NCBI GenBank assembly: GCA_017472905.1
Contig: JAFUNW010000362.1
Span: 1 to 11,045, forward strand
Length of the DNA: 11,045 nt
Direction of reading: 5' to 3'
DNA from: Bacteroidaceae bacterium
GTDB taxonomy: Bacteria; Bacteroidota; Bacteroidia; Bacteroidales; Bacteroidaceae
In this document: positions 1 to 6,674 of the stretch, in pieces
Layout: every line of letters begins with the position of its first letter
How positions within the stretch are numbered: position 1 is the first letter of the stretch
Notes under the pieces: model-generated
The model's database searches: none
What the model was told of the DNA's origin: nothing
The model's input: only the letters and a program-made list of their open reading frames with translations
Program-made: the position numbers and the translations under genes

Positions 1-1040
1 AGCGATTCGTAGTCGTAGTTGCCGCTTTCATCGAGCGGAGTATCTTCGCGGTTTACGAAATAGTCGTCCAGTGAGATGGCTTGCGGGCGTATCCCGTTTG
101 TCATGAGCTGTACGGAGAGGCGTTTGCTGAAGGTGGTTTTCCCCGAAGACGAAGGGCCGGATATCAGCACCATTTTCACGCTCTTCCGCAAGTGTATCTC
201 GTCTGCAATCCGAGCAATTTTCTTTTCTTGCAGGGCCTCCGATACGTTTATCAAGTCTGTGGCATATCCCTTTTGGCAGGCGATGTTGAGTTCGCCAACG
301 GTACGCACATTCATGATTTCTTGCCAACGGGCATGCTCCTTGAACACTTCCAGCATCTTCTCTTGTTTGACTATCTCTTCCAGACGGTCGGGATTTCCCT
401 TTTGGGGGACGCGAAGCAGAATGCCATCGTAATACTTCACGACATCAAACAGACGGATATAGCCGGTGTCGGGTAACAGACTTCCGTAGTAATAGTCGAT
501 TGTGTCGCCCAATCTATAATAATAGGTATAGAGCGAACCGGAAGTTTCCAGCAGGTCGGCTTTGTCGTTCATCCCTTTTTGTCGGAACAGGCGGACGGCT
601 TGCTCCGTATGTACCTGTATGCGGCGGTATGGGATTTTTTGTGAAACAATTTCCTGCATGCGGGTTTTGATGCGGCCCACGTCTTCAAGCGTAACCGCAT
701 GGCCGATGTTCAACGTGCAATAATACCCTTTCGATACAGGGTGTTGCAACATGATTTCACTTTCCGGAAAGAGCTCTTCGATGGCTTTGCACAATACAAA
801 GCAGAGCGAACGGAAATAGGTTCGCATTCCGGAAGAAGAGGTGAGGTCCAGAAACTCAATGTCTTTGTTTTGGAAAATCTTGAAGTTGAGTCCTTCAACC
901 ACATTGTTGACTCTGGCACTGGTAGGACCATACGGTAAATTCAGTTCGGCCATTTGGTAAACCTCTGAAAGAGAGCTCCCGGTCGGAACGCTGAAGGTTT
1001 GCCGGTTGTTTTTGCAGAAAACTTTCACTTGTTCGTTCAT
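1..1040 (-). CDS. Nucleoside (uridine-type) kinase with N-terminal TGS and ThrRS-like domains, partial (3' end off window)
   Basis: The frame is open from the ATG at 1040 to the left edge and gives 346 residues; the C-terminus is missing. Residues 4-66 look like a TGS domain (starting VKVFCKN). Residues about 70-250 resemble the second N-terminal domain of threonyl-tRNA synthetase, for example AIEELFPESE and GHAVTLEDVGRI. A P-loop follows, GPSSSGKT at 295-302, then ISLDDYF at 322-328, which matches the acceptor-site motif of the uridine kinase/phosphoribulokinase family. Known full-length relatives in Bacteroidetes and Clostridia are about 550 residues, so roughly 200 residues should lie beyond the edge. 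The expected reaction is ATP-dependent phosphorylation of a nucleoside such as uridine in the cytoplasm; the true substrate of this fused family is less certain than for plain Udk. The start is chosen because the TGS domain begins right after it and no upstream in-frame extension is needed. The gene is separated from the Sus operon by a terminator and probably has its own promoter. Confidence 0.9.
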   Translation of the reverse strand, partial: MNEQVKVFCKNNRQTFSVPTGSSLSEVYQMAELNLPYGPTSARVNNVVEGLNFKIFQNKDIEFLDLTSSSGMRTYFRSLCFVLCKAIEELFPESEIMLQHPVSKGYYCTLNIGHAVTLEDVGRIKTRMQEIVSQKIPYRRIQVHTEQAVRLFRQKGMNDKADLLETSGSLYTYYYRLGDTIDYYYGSLLPDTGYIRLFDVVKYYDGILLRVPQKGNPDRLEEIVKQEKMLEVFKEHARWQEIMNVRTVGELNIACQKGYATDLINVSEALQEKKIARIADEIHLRKSVKMVLISGPSSSGKTTFSKRLSVQLMTNGIRPQAISLDDYFVNREDTPLDESGNYDYES

Positions 1041-1085
1041 AATCGTTTTTTACTTTGAAAGATGATTTCAGATTCTTTTTCTCTT

Positions 1086-1115
1086 CAAAAATAACTCTTT
1101 TCCGGGAGAGTCGGT
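1086..1115 (-). promoter_or_regulatory. Candidate Bacteroides-type promoter for the kinase gene
   Basis: On the minus strand, TATTTTTG (complement of 1086-1093) fits the TAnnTTTG consensus for the -7 element of the Bacteroides primary sigma factor. The matching -33 element is poor: TTTA with a 21-base spacer instead of TTTG at about 19. Transcription would begin near 1080, leaving a leader of about 40 bases before the ATG at 1040. The spacer contains an interrupted palindrome, ACTCT then AGAGT (1094-1111), which may be chance. The call is tentative because AT-rich leaders give such matches easily. A weaker alternative, TATATTTT, lies farther upstream near 1205-1212. Confidence 0.3.
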
Positions 1116-1258
1116 AAAGAATATGGGCGAGTCACACTTTTTTTAGCTTTTTTTGAATATTATTGGTGTCGCTTTTAGGTTCATACTTTCTTTTGTTCAT
1201 GGAAAATATACGAGGGTTGCAAACCCGATGAAACGCAAAATAAAAAGTGCCGGTCGCT

Positions 1259-1378
1259 CACAAAAATCTGCTGCCTTGCGGAGCAATTTTTGCCGTGCAG
1301 CAGACGAACTTCTGCTGCACGGCGGACGAACTTCTGTTGGGCAGCAGATTTTTATGGGATGCCCAACAGATTTTTGTG
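1259..1378. repeat. Nested palindromic intergenic repeat element
   Basis: A 120-base block is built almost wholly of paired arms. The outer pair is CACAAAAATCTG (1259-1270) with its exact reverse complement at 1367-1378. A second, overlapping pair is AAAAATCTGCTGCC (1262-1275) with 1340-1353. The central hairpin has 13-base arms, GCCGTGCAGCAGA (1292-1304) and its complement (1311-1323), around a 6-base loop. Another hairpin has 11-base arms, TCTGTTGGGCA (1333-1343) and 1360-1370, with a 16-base loop. The 12-mer GACGAACTTCTG also occurs as a direct repeat at 1303 and 1325. Since 1340-1353 can pair either with 1262-1275 or partly with 1360-1370, alternative folds are possible. It resembles REP-like or MITE-like dispersed intergenic repeats of Bacteroides, but copy number cannot be judged from one window. 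No transposase is adjacent. Confidence 0.75.
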
Positions 1379-1412
1379 TGCCGTTTGCAGATGTTTGCGT
1401 GCAGGGAGAAGG

Positions 1413-1450
1413 TAATAAAAAAGGGCTGCATCATACGACACAGCCCCTTT
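1413..1450 (-). terminator. Intrinsic terminator of the Sus/FAS1 operon
   Basis: Read on the minus strand, a 10-base-pair stem (1446-1437 paired with 1432-1423, starting GGGCTG and ending CAGCCC, with two G-T pairs near the loop) closes a four-base loop. It is followed at once by six T (complement of 1422-1417). It begins about 30 bases after the stop codon of the SusD gene at 1478, as expected for a rho-independent terminator ending the operon. On the plus strand only three T follow the stem, so it should work mainly in the minus direction. Confidence 0.88.
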
Positions 1451-1477
1451 ACGTTGGTTTATTTGTCTGCGAAAAAC

Positions 1478-3325
1478 TTATTCTTCTGTTTCTGTTTCTG
1501 TCTCAGTTTTCGTTTCCGTATCCTCGGAAGTGACGATCATACCGATTTCACCGTTCCAATCAAGATACCACTCTTGAGGATTGTAGAGGTTTGCTTTGAT
1601 TTCGCTCTTCATACTTGCGCTGTTGGCTTCGCCTTGGCGTGCATAGATGCGATCGGCCAGGAAAGCCGGGTCGTTGCGGCGCAAAGCTACACGCATCAAG
1701 TCGTAGTAACGCAGACCTTCGAATGCAAATTCCAATGCTCCTTCGTCCACAATCATGCGTTCTACTGCCTCTTGCTGATATGCGATGCGGGCAATGGAAT
1801 CCAACTCCGGATTATCCGGCAATTGGTAGTACTCGTTGGCCAAACTCCAACCGGAACCTCTGTCGTGGATACCGATGGTGTTGGGATTTGTGCCGATGCC
1901 GGCTTCCGGTGTAGCGAGTACATAGCGTGTGGTCGGGAAGTCGAACTGACGCAAGAATGTAGAGTCGTTGCGATAGTATGGGATGATGTTCTCCTCGATG
2001 ACGTTGTTGTTCACACCGCCTGCCAAAATATGGTATGCAAAGCGCGGATAACCGGCAGCATTCAGGGCTTCGGCCAAGTGGAGGTAGACCATTACATTGC
2101 GATAGATGTGAATGTTACGCGTCTGGTATTTCTGGATCGTTTGTCCTTCAATGCGCTCGTTGTTATAGACTGCGTTTACTACTTCGGTGTAGCCAAAGAG
2201 ACGGAGGTCACCTCCCAAGTATTTTATACCCAGACTCTCCATGTTTTCCGGAGCGTAAATGGTGTCGAGATCGGTTGTGATGTCGCAATAGCGTTGTGCG
2301 GCAGAGAGGTCGATAAGCGATTGCGAAGGAGTCAAGCTTACGCGGTATTCATTATCAGTGTTGCTATTGAAAATGTTGCGCAATTGGCTGTAATATCCTT
2401 CTGAAGGAATAGAGTCTCCCGGGAGCATGGTGATCAGCCTGTTTCCGAAACTCTCGTCCCAAAACATGCGGTAGTCTGTTATATAGCTGTTCCATTTTGT
2501 CTCTTCGTTGTTCCAATAGCATTTATTAGTACCGATGGGATAACTGGAGTTCACTCCATTAAATTTGCTAAGGAAGTTGTAGTAGCTGACAGCTGCTTCT
2601 TTATAATGTCCGGCCCACAAGTTCAATTCTCCCAACAACAGATGGATGGGGAAGTAGAAGAGACGTGAATCGCAACTGCGAATCGTTCCGTATGACGGGC
2701 GTTCGATTTCTGCTAACGGCTGGATGTCTTGAATCAGCCAGTTGCAAATCTCTTGGATTCCTTTGCGAGGGTATTCGCGGTCGCCCTCTTCTTTGGTCAG
2801 AATCGGGTCGGTAACGAAAGGTACTTCGCCATAGTTCAAAACCAACTGAAGATAGGTCCATGCGCGGAAGGCTTTGACTGCCGCATACTCACGAATGAAA
2901 ACCTGGTTGTTACGGTTGTCATACAGCGTAGTGTCGGCGTTGGCGATGAAGTAGTTGCAATTGTTGATGATGGCATAGTAATCGCGCGGTTGGTTGTAGA
3001 TGTTTTCCTCATCCACGTTGAAGAGTGCCAATTCACGCAGGTCCGCACTGGTGTAGTCGTTGATGTCTACAAGGTCACCGCGTGCTTCACCCAAAAGGAT
3101 GGTACGGTCAGCGATGGCCTGCATCTTATTGATGATTCCGATAACGGAATAGAGGGTATCTGCTGTACTGTTGAGCGGGTTGTCTCCTTCGAAAATGACG
3201 TGTGTAGACTCTTGCTCAAAGAAATCATCGCACGAAGTAAAGGCAATGCCTGTTGCCGACAGGCACACTGCACAGAGTACAGTGTGGAAAGGTCGGCGAA
3301 GCATGTTTTTTATCATTGTTTTCAT
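1478..3325 (-). CDS. SusD/RagB-family outer-membrane lipoprotein (615 aa)
   Basis: This is the surface lipoprotein that acts as lid and ligand-capturing partner of the SusC transporter encoded just upstream (36-base gap). It starts with a lipoprotein signal peptide whose lipobox ends at Cys32 (FTSC). DDFFEQE follows, an acidic run like the surface-export signal of Bacteroidetes lipoproteins. SusD hallmarks are YYAIINNCNYFIANAD (117-131), the helical VKAFRAWTYLQLVLNYGEVPF (start and end 150-170), the TPR-like NVMVYLHLAEALNAAGYP (410-427), and ALEFAFEGLRYYDLMRVALRR (530-550), typical of the C-terminal SusD domain. The first Met is used; Met4 is an alternative that would still leave a signal peptide. 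Odd point: after a usual-looking end near residue 600, the protein carries TETKTETETETEE, an acidic low-complexity tail. The ligand cannot be inferred. This is the last gene of the operon and a terminator follows. Confidence 0.95.
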   Translation of the reverse strand: MKTMIKNMLRRPFHTVLCAVCLSATGIAFTSCDDFFEQESTHVIFEGDNPLNSTADTLYSVIGIINKMQAIADRTILLGEARGDLVDINDYTSADLRELALFNVDEENIYNQPRDYYAIINNCNYFIANADTTLYDNRNNQVFIREYAAVKAFRAWTYLQLVLNYGEVPFVTDPILTKEEGDREYPRKGIQEICNWLIQDIQPLAEIERPSYGTIRSCDSRLFYFPIHLLLGELNLWAGHYKEAAVSYYNFLSKFNGVNSSYPIGTNKCYWNNEETKWNSYITDYRMFWDESFGNRLITMLPGDSIPSEGYYSQLRNIFNSNTDNEYRVSLTPSQSLIDLSAAQRYCDITTDLDTIYAPENMESLGIKYLGGDLRLFGYTEVVNAVYNNERIEGQTIQKYQTRNIHIYRNVMVYLHLAEALNAAGYPRFAYHILAGGVNNNVIEENIIPYYRNDSTFLRQFDFPTTRYVLATPEAGIGTNPNTIGIHDRGSGWSLANEYYQLPDNPELDSIARIAYQQEAVERMIVDEGALEFAFEGLRYYDLMRVALRRNDPAFLADRIYARQGEANSASMKSEIKANLYNPQEWYLDWNGEIGMIVTSEDTETKTETETETEE

Positions 3326-3361
3326 AATGTTCTTGAATTATAATGTTAGGTTGTCCATGAA

Positions 3362-6300
3362 TTAGAGGTTTATTTTCACACCTGCAACGATGGATGCGCT
3401 TTGGGGGATACGTCCCAAGTCGATACCTTGTCCGATGACAGACGAAGTCATGGCACTTTCAGGGTCGCTTCCCAAGTATTTGCTGAATGTAAGTAGGTTG
3501 TTTCCTTGTACCCAGAACTGAAGACCTTGCAAGAATTGTGAGGTCATGGGCAGGTCGTACGAAAGCGTAACGTTTTTCAGACGTACATAACTACCGTCTT
3601 CAATCCAGCGGTCGCTGAAACGGGCGTTACCCATCGGGTCTTGGAAAGTGGCACGCGGCATGTTGGTCTGTTGACCTTCTACCTGCCAACGGTTAACCAT
3701 TGCAGTTGTCTGGTTCATGAAGCGGCTTCCGCTTTCCAACTGAGAACGCATGTAGTTATAGACATCATTGCCCAATGAGTAGTTGAAACAAACGTCCAGC
3801 TTCAAGCGCTTCCAAGACAAGGAAGTAGAGAGGTTACCGTAGAAGTCGGGGTTTGGATTACCTATCACCTGACGGTCGTTCTCATCGATGCATTTGTCAT
3901 TGTTTAAATCAACAAAGTGCATGTCGCCGGCTCCGAAATAGTGTTTGGTCTTTCCGTTTTGATCCAAAATGTAGAGACCACTATTGGCTGCTTCTTCGCT
4001 GTCAGAGAATACGCCCAATGTTTTGTATCCGTAGAATACGTTGGCGGCTTCACCTACAGCCGTACGGATGGTTGCACCGTAGATTTCCGAATCCAAAATC
4101 TTTTCACCGTTTTTATTGGTCGGCAGGTCTGTGATTTCGTTCTTATAGTGTCCGATGCTTGCACCGATTTGCCATTGCCAATCTTTCAGAGCAAGAACTT
4201 TCACGTTGGCGGCCACATCGAATCCTTGGTTTTTCAATTCCCCCCCGTTAGACCAATTTTGTTCGATACCGGTCAGGATTCCCAACGTTTGGCGAGTCAG
4301 CAAATCTGTTGTCTTGCTGGTGAAATAGTTCGCGCTCAGATTCAAGCGGTTGTTGAATAGATTGGTTTCCAATCCAACGTTGAAGCGGCGGGTTGTTTCC
4401 CATTGGATTTCGGTGTTTCCGATACCATCGAATGAGAGACCGGAGATGGCATTCAAGAACTTGGCAGCACGGAAATAGCTTCGAGCTGCATAGTAATCAA
4501 TATCATCGTTTCCGCTGATGTCGTATCCGGCAGTCAGGCGTAAGTAGTTAACCGGTTTTACTTTGGCAAACCAAGGCTCGTTCGAGATGACCCAAGAAGC
4601 TTGCACACCCGGGAAGATACCCCAAGGTGCACCCAATACTTTCAGGCCGTCTGCATCGTTACCGAAGCGTGAACCTCCTTCTGCTGTAAGGTTTGCTTGC
4701 AGATAATAGCGGCTCAGGTAGTTATACTCGGCTTGTGCGTACCATGCAATGGAGTTCCATGAATCGTTGGTTCCGGTGGTTGTTGCGTTCATAAGTCCGG
4801 AGTGGAGGAACGGAGTCTTGTCACTACCGGTATTGTAACCCAATTGAGAATTCAACGTGTAACTTTCCCAATTAACGCGCATACCTCCAAAGAGATGGAT
4901 GTGGTGAGCACCGTAGCGCTTGTTCCAATCAATGCGGGTATCGCTCATGATGGATTGTTGTTTAGAAGACAGTGAGCGGACTTCGTTATCACGATAGGCG
5001 TTTACGCTTGATACATAATAACTGGGTACACCGTTGATAGGGATGTAATACTTCTCGTTGTTGTTTACCAGGTTGTAGCTGAAATGTTCGCTTACAAACA
5101 GATTCGGATTAATCTGGTATTTGGGAGTAACAGACAGGTTCAACATGGAAGTCTCGAAACGGTTCTTGTTCTTTCCATCGGCATATTCGTTGATAGCCCA
5201 AGGATTGGCAATCTTGTAGTTGTAATTGCTGTAGTTTGCCAATGCTTCATCCAAATAGCTCTCGTCAACAATGTCGAGGTGGCTTTCCGACAACATTCCG
5301 CGTCCGTAAGTATATGGACTAAGGAACGGGCTCTTGGCATAGGCAAGGAATGCGGGAGCCGTAGAGGTTCCTTCGTCATATCCTTCCGGTGCACCATCGT
5401 CTCGAATGCTTCGGCCTTGATCGGCAAAAGAGGCATCAAAACGTACAGACAAGGCTTTGGTGAGCGTAATGTCGGTGTTGAAACGGATGTTCAAACGGGT
5501 CATGTCGTTGTAGTCGAGCGTACTTTGCGCTGAAGTATAGCCGATTGAGAGGTTATACATGGCAATGTCGTCTCCACCACCGATGTTGATGCCGTAGTTT
5601 TGGGTGAAAGCCGTGCGATACACCTCTTCTTTCCAATCCGTATCGTTGTGATACTGTTTGTAATAGTAATAGTTCGGATCCGGATTGAGGAACTTGAATT
5701 CGTTGATGTTGGTTTTCACTCCTTTGAGCAATTCAGATGCATAGCTTCTGTATTGGTCGGCATTCATGACATCAACGTATTTGGGCATGAGCGTTACGCC
5801 GGCTGAAACACTGGCTGTGATACGGGTTGCCATAGAGGTGCTTCGGCGTGTCTTGATTTGAATGACACCGTTGGCTCCTTTGGCTCCATAGAGCGCGGTT
5901 CCGTTGCGTATAATTTCAATCTTCTCGATATCGGCCGGATTCAATGCGGTTAAGATATCGTTGTAGAATCCATCGTGTAGCAAGGTGCGGCCATATTGCA
6001 TATCCATGATAACTCCATCAATAACCACCAACGGTTGTGCGTTGACGTTGAGTGAATTCAATCCCTGGATGAACATCACATTACCTACACCCGGAGTGCC
6101 GTTGTAGTTAATGGTACGTGCGTATGCTCCCAATTGGTTTTGCACCTCTTCCTTAATATTGATGGCATTGGTGTATTGAAAATCTGAAGCTGCATGGTCT
6201 ACGCGAACATTGGTCTGGTCGCTATAATTCTTCCGGAATGCGGTAGAATAGAGTTTCGCATCTTTCTGCATCTCATCTTTGTTCAAACCGATGGAAATCG

Positions 6301-6613
6301 GGTTGTGCTCAATGGAGGTGATGTAGAGTGAGCTTGCAAATTCCGGAACATTCAGTTCGTATGTTCCATCATCGTTTGTCAACGTACTGAACCCTTCAAT
6401 TTCTCCGGTACGTACCATTGCACCGGAAATAGGAGTGCCGGTGGCTGCATCCAATACGCTACCTTTCACCGTACGCATGGGATATTGCTTCTTCGGGGTT
6501 GTTGGGCGGACGTTGGTCTCCTCGGCCGTTTCTTCGGTGGAGGTATCCTGAGCTGAGGCATTCAGAGAGAAAGCCATCAGCGTTGTCATTCCAAATAATA
6601 TATATCGATTCAT
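3362..6613 (-). CDS. SusC/RagA-family TonB-linked outer-membrane transporter (1083 aa)
   Basis: This is predicted to be a 22-strand outer-membrane barrel that imports a ligand using TonB energy, capped by the SusD encoded 36 bases downstream. A Sec signal peptide ends about Ala21 (NASA, then QD). An acidic Thr/Glu-rich linker (22-46) comes next, then a carboxypeptidase-regulatory-like beta domain (about 46-125, with VKGSVLDAATGTPISGA). The plug domain (about 150-258) includes PLVVIDGVI (194-202), DIEKIEIIRNGTALYGAKG (228-246) and ANGVIQIKT (247-255), the signature end of SusC plugs. The barrel fills the rest, with VRLKNVTLSYDLP at 1010-1022 and VQGNNLLTFSKYLGSDPE at 1035-1052, as in most SusC proteins, and it ends VKINL. 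No STN domain is seen, so direct signalling to an anti-sigma factor is unlikely. The stretch between the regulatory-like domain and the plug lacks the common GYGT-type motif. A run of seven G (4240-4246) lies inside the gene but is in frame. Confidence 0.97.
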   Translation of the reverse strand: MNRYILFGMTTLMAFSLNASAQDTSTEETAEETNVRPTTPKKQYPMRTVKGSVLDAATGTPISGAMVRTGEIEGFSTLTNDDGTYELNVPEFASSLYITSIEHNPISIGLNKDEMQKDAKLYSTAFRKNYSDQTNVRVDHAASDFQYTNAINIKEEVQNQLGAYARTINYNGTPGVGNVMFIQGLNSLNVNAQPLVVIDGVIMDMQYGRTLLHDGFYNDILTALNPADIEKIEIIRNGTALYGAKGANGVIQIKTRRSTSMATRITASVSAGVTLMPKYVDVMNADQYRSYASELLKGVKTNINEFKFLNPDPNYYYYKQYHNDTDWKEEVYRTAFTQNYGINIGGGDDIAMYNLSIGYTSAQSTLDYNDMTRLNIRFNTDITLTKALSVRFDASFADQGRSIRDDGAPEGYDEGTSTAPAFLAYAKSPFLSPYTYGRGMLSESHLDIVDESYLDEALANYSNYNYKIANPWAINEYADGKNKNRFETSMLNLSVTPKYQINPNLFVSEHFSYNLVNNNEKYYIPINGVPSYYVSSVNAYRDNEVRSLSSKQQSIMSDTRIDWNKRYGAHHIHLFGGMRVNWESYTLNSQLGYNTGSDKTPFLHSGLMNATTTGTNDSWNSIAWYAQAEYNYLSRYYLQANLTAEGGSRFGNDADGLKVLGAPWGIFPGVQASWVISNEPWFAKVKPVNYLRLTAGYDISGNDDIDYYAARSYFRAAKFLNAISGLSFDGIGNTEIQWETTRRFNVGLETNLFNNRLNLSANYFTSKTTDLLTRQTLGILTGIEQNWSNGGELKNQGFDVAANVKVLALKDWQWQIGASIGHYKNEITDLPTNKNGEKILDSEIYGATIRTAVGEAANVFYGYKTLGVFSDSEEAANSGLYILDQNGKTKHYFGAGDMHFVDLNNDKCIDENDRQVIGNPNPDFYGNLSTSLSWKRLKLDVCFNYSLGNDVYNYMRSQLESGSRFMNQTTAMVNRWQVEGQQTNMPRATFQDPMGNARFSDRWIEDGSYVRLKNVTLSYDLPMTSQFLQGLQFWVQGNNLLTFSKYLGSDPESAMTSSVIGQGIDLGRIPQSASIVAGVKINL

Positions 6614-6637
6614 ATCTTTGTTTTTTTATTGTTAGCC

Positions 6638-6661
6638 GACAAGCAAATCAACTTGCTTGTC
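6638..6661 (-). promoter_or_regulatory. Intra-operon stem-loop upstream of the SusC gene
   Basis: A perfect 9-base-pair inverted repeat, GACAAGCAA (6638-6646) and TTGCTTGTC (6653-6661) with a 6-base loop, lies in the 61-base gap between the second FAS1 gene and the SusC start. On the minus strand it begins 13 bases after the FAS1 stop codon and ends 24 bases before the SusC ATG. No T-run follows it directly (GGCTAACAATAAAA), so it is not a standard terminator. Possible roles are protecting the 3' end of an upstream mRNA segment, marking an RNA-processing site, or partially attenuating transcription so the two parts of the operon are expressed at different levels. The structure is seen; the role is inferred. 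Confidence 0.55.
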
Positions 6662-6674
6662 TCCGGTTTCTCTC

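Larger units (their letters stand above)
1041..1477. other. Intergenic region between the Sus operon end and the kinase gene
   Basis: No convincing gene lies in these 437 bases. From the operon side (right) to the kinase (left) they hold a short spacer after the SusD stop codon, an intrinsic terminator (about 1413-1450), a GC-richer block of nested inverted and direct repeats (1259-1378), and a small GGGTT/AACCC hairpin at 1214-1226. An AT-rich leader of about 170 bases follows, with a candidate promoter for the kinase. A 22-codon lysine-rich minus-strand ORF (1200-1132) is present but has nothing to recommend it as a gene. Confidence 0.8.

Noticed and set aside
76..476. Overlapping plus-strand frames of 118 and 131 codons at the left edge
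   Set aside because: They are antisense to the kinase frame, which is supported by TGS, ThrRS-like and P-loop motifs.
1132..1200. Minus-strand 22-codon lysine-rich ORF upstream of the kinase
   Set aside because: It arises from an A-rich leader, has no recognisable ribosome-binding context or family, and is short enough to be chance.
1259..1378. The repeat cluster as a CRISPR array
   Set aside because: The repeats are nested inverted pairs plus one 12-base direct repeat, with no regular repeat-spacer units and no cas genes nearby.
1041..1477. An invertible promoter or recombinase site
   Set aside because: The inverted repeats do not flank a promoter-like segment oriented toward the operon, whose genes end here, and no invertase gene is in view.
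1247..2404. A 385-codon plus-strand open frame opposite the SusD gene
   Set aside because: It begins in the palindromic intergenic block, crosses the terminator and runs antisense to a clear SusD gene. Its cysteine- and valine-rich translation matches no family and looks like a codon-bias shadow.
5084..5533. Plus-strand open frame of 149 codons within the SusC gene
   Set aside because: It is fully antisense to conserved SusC barrel sequence, with no family resemblance and no sensible leader. Shorter antisense frames at 2729-3343 and 3917-4360 were rejected for the same reason.
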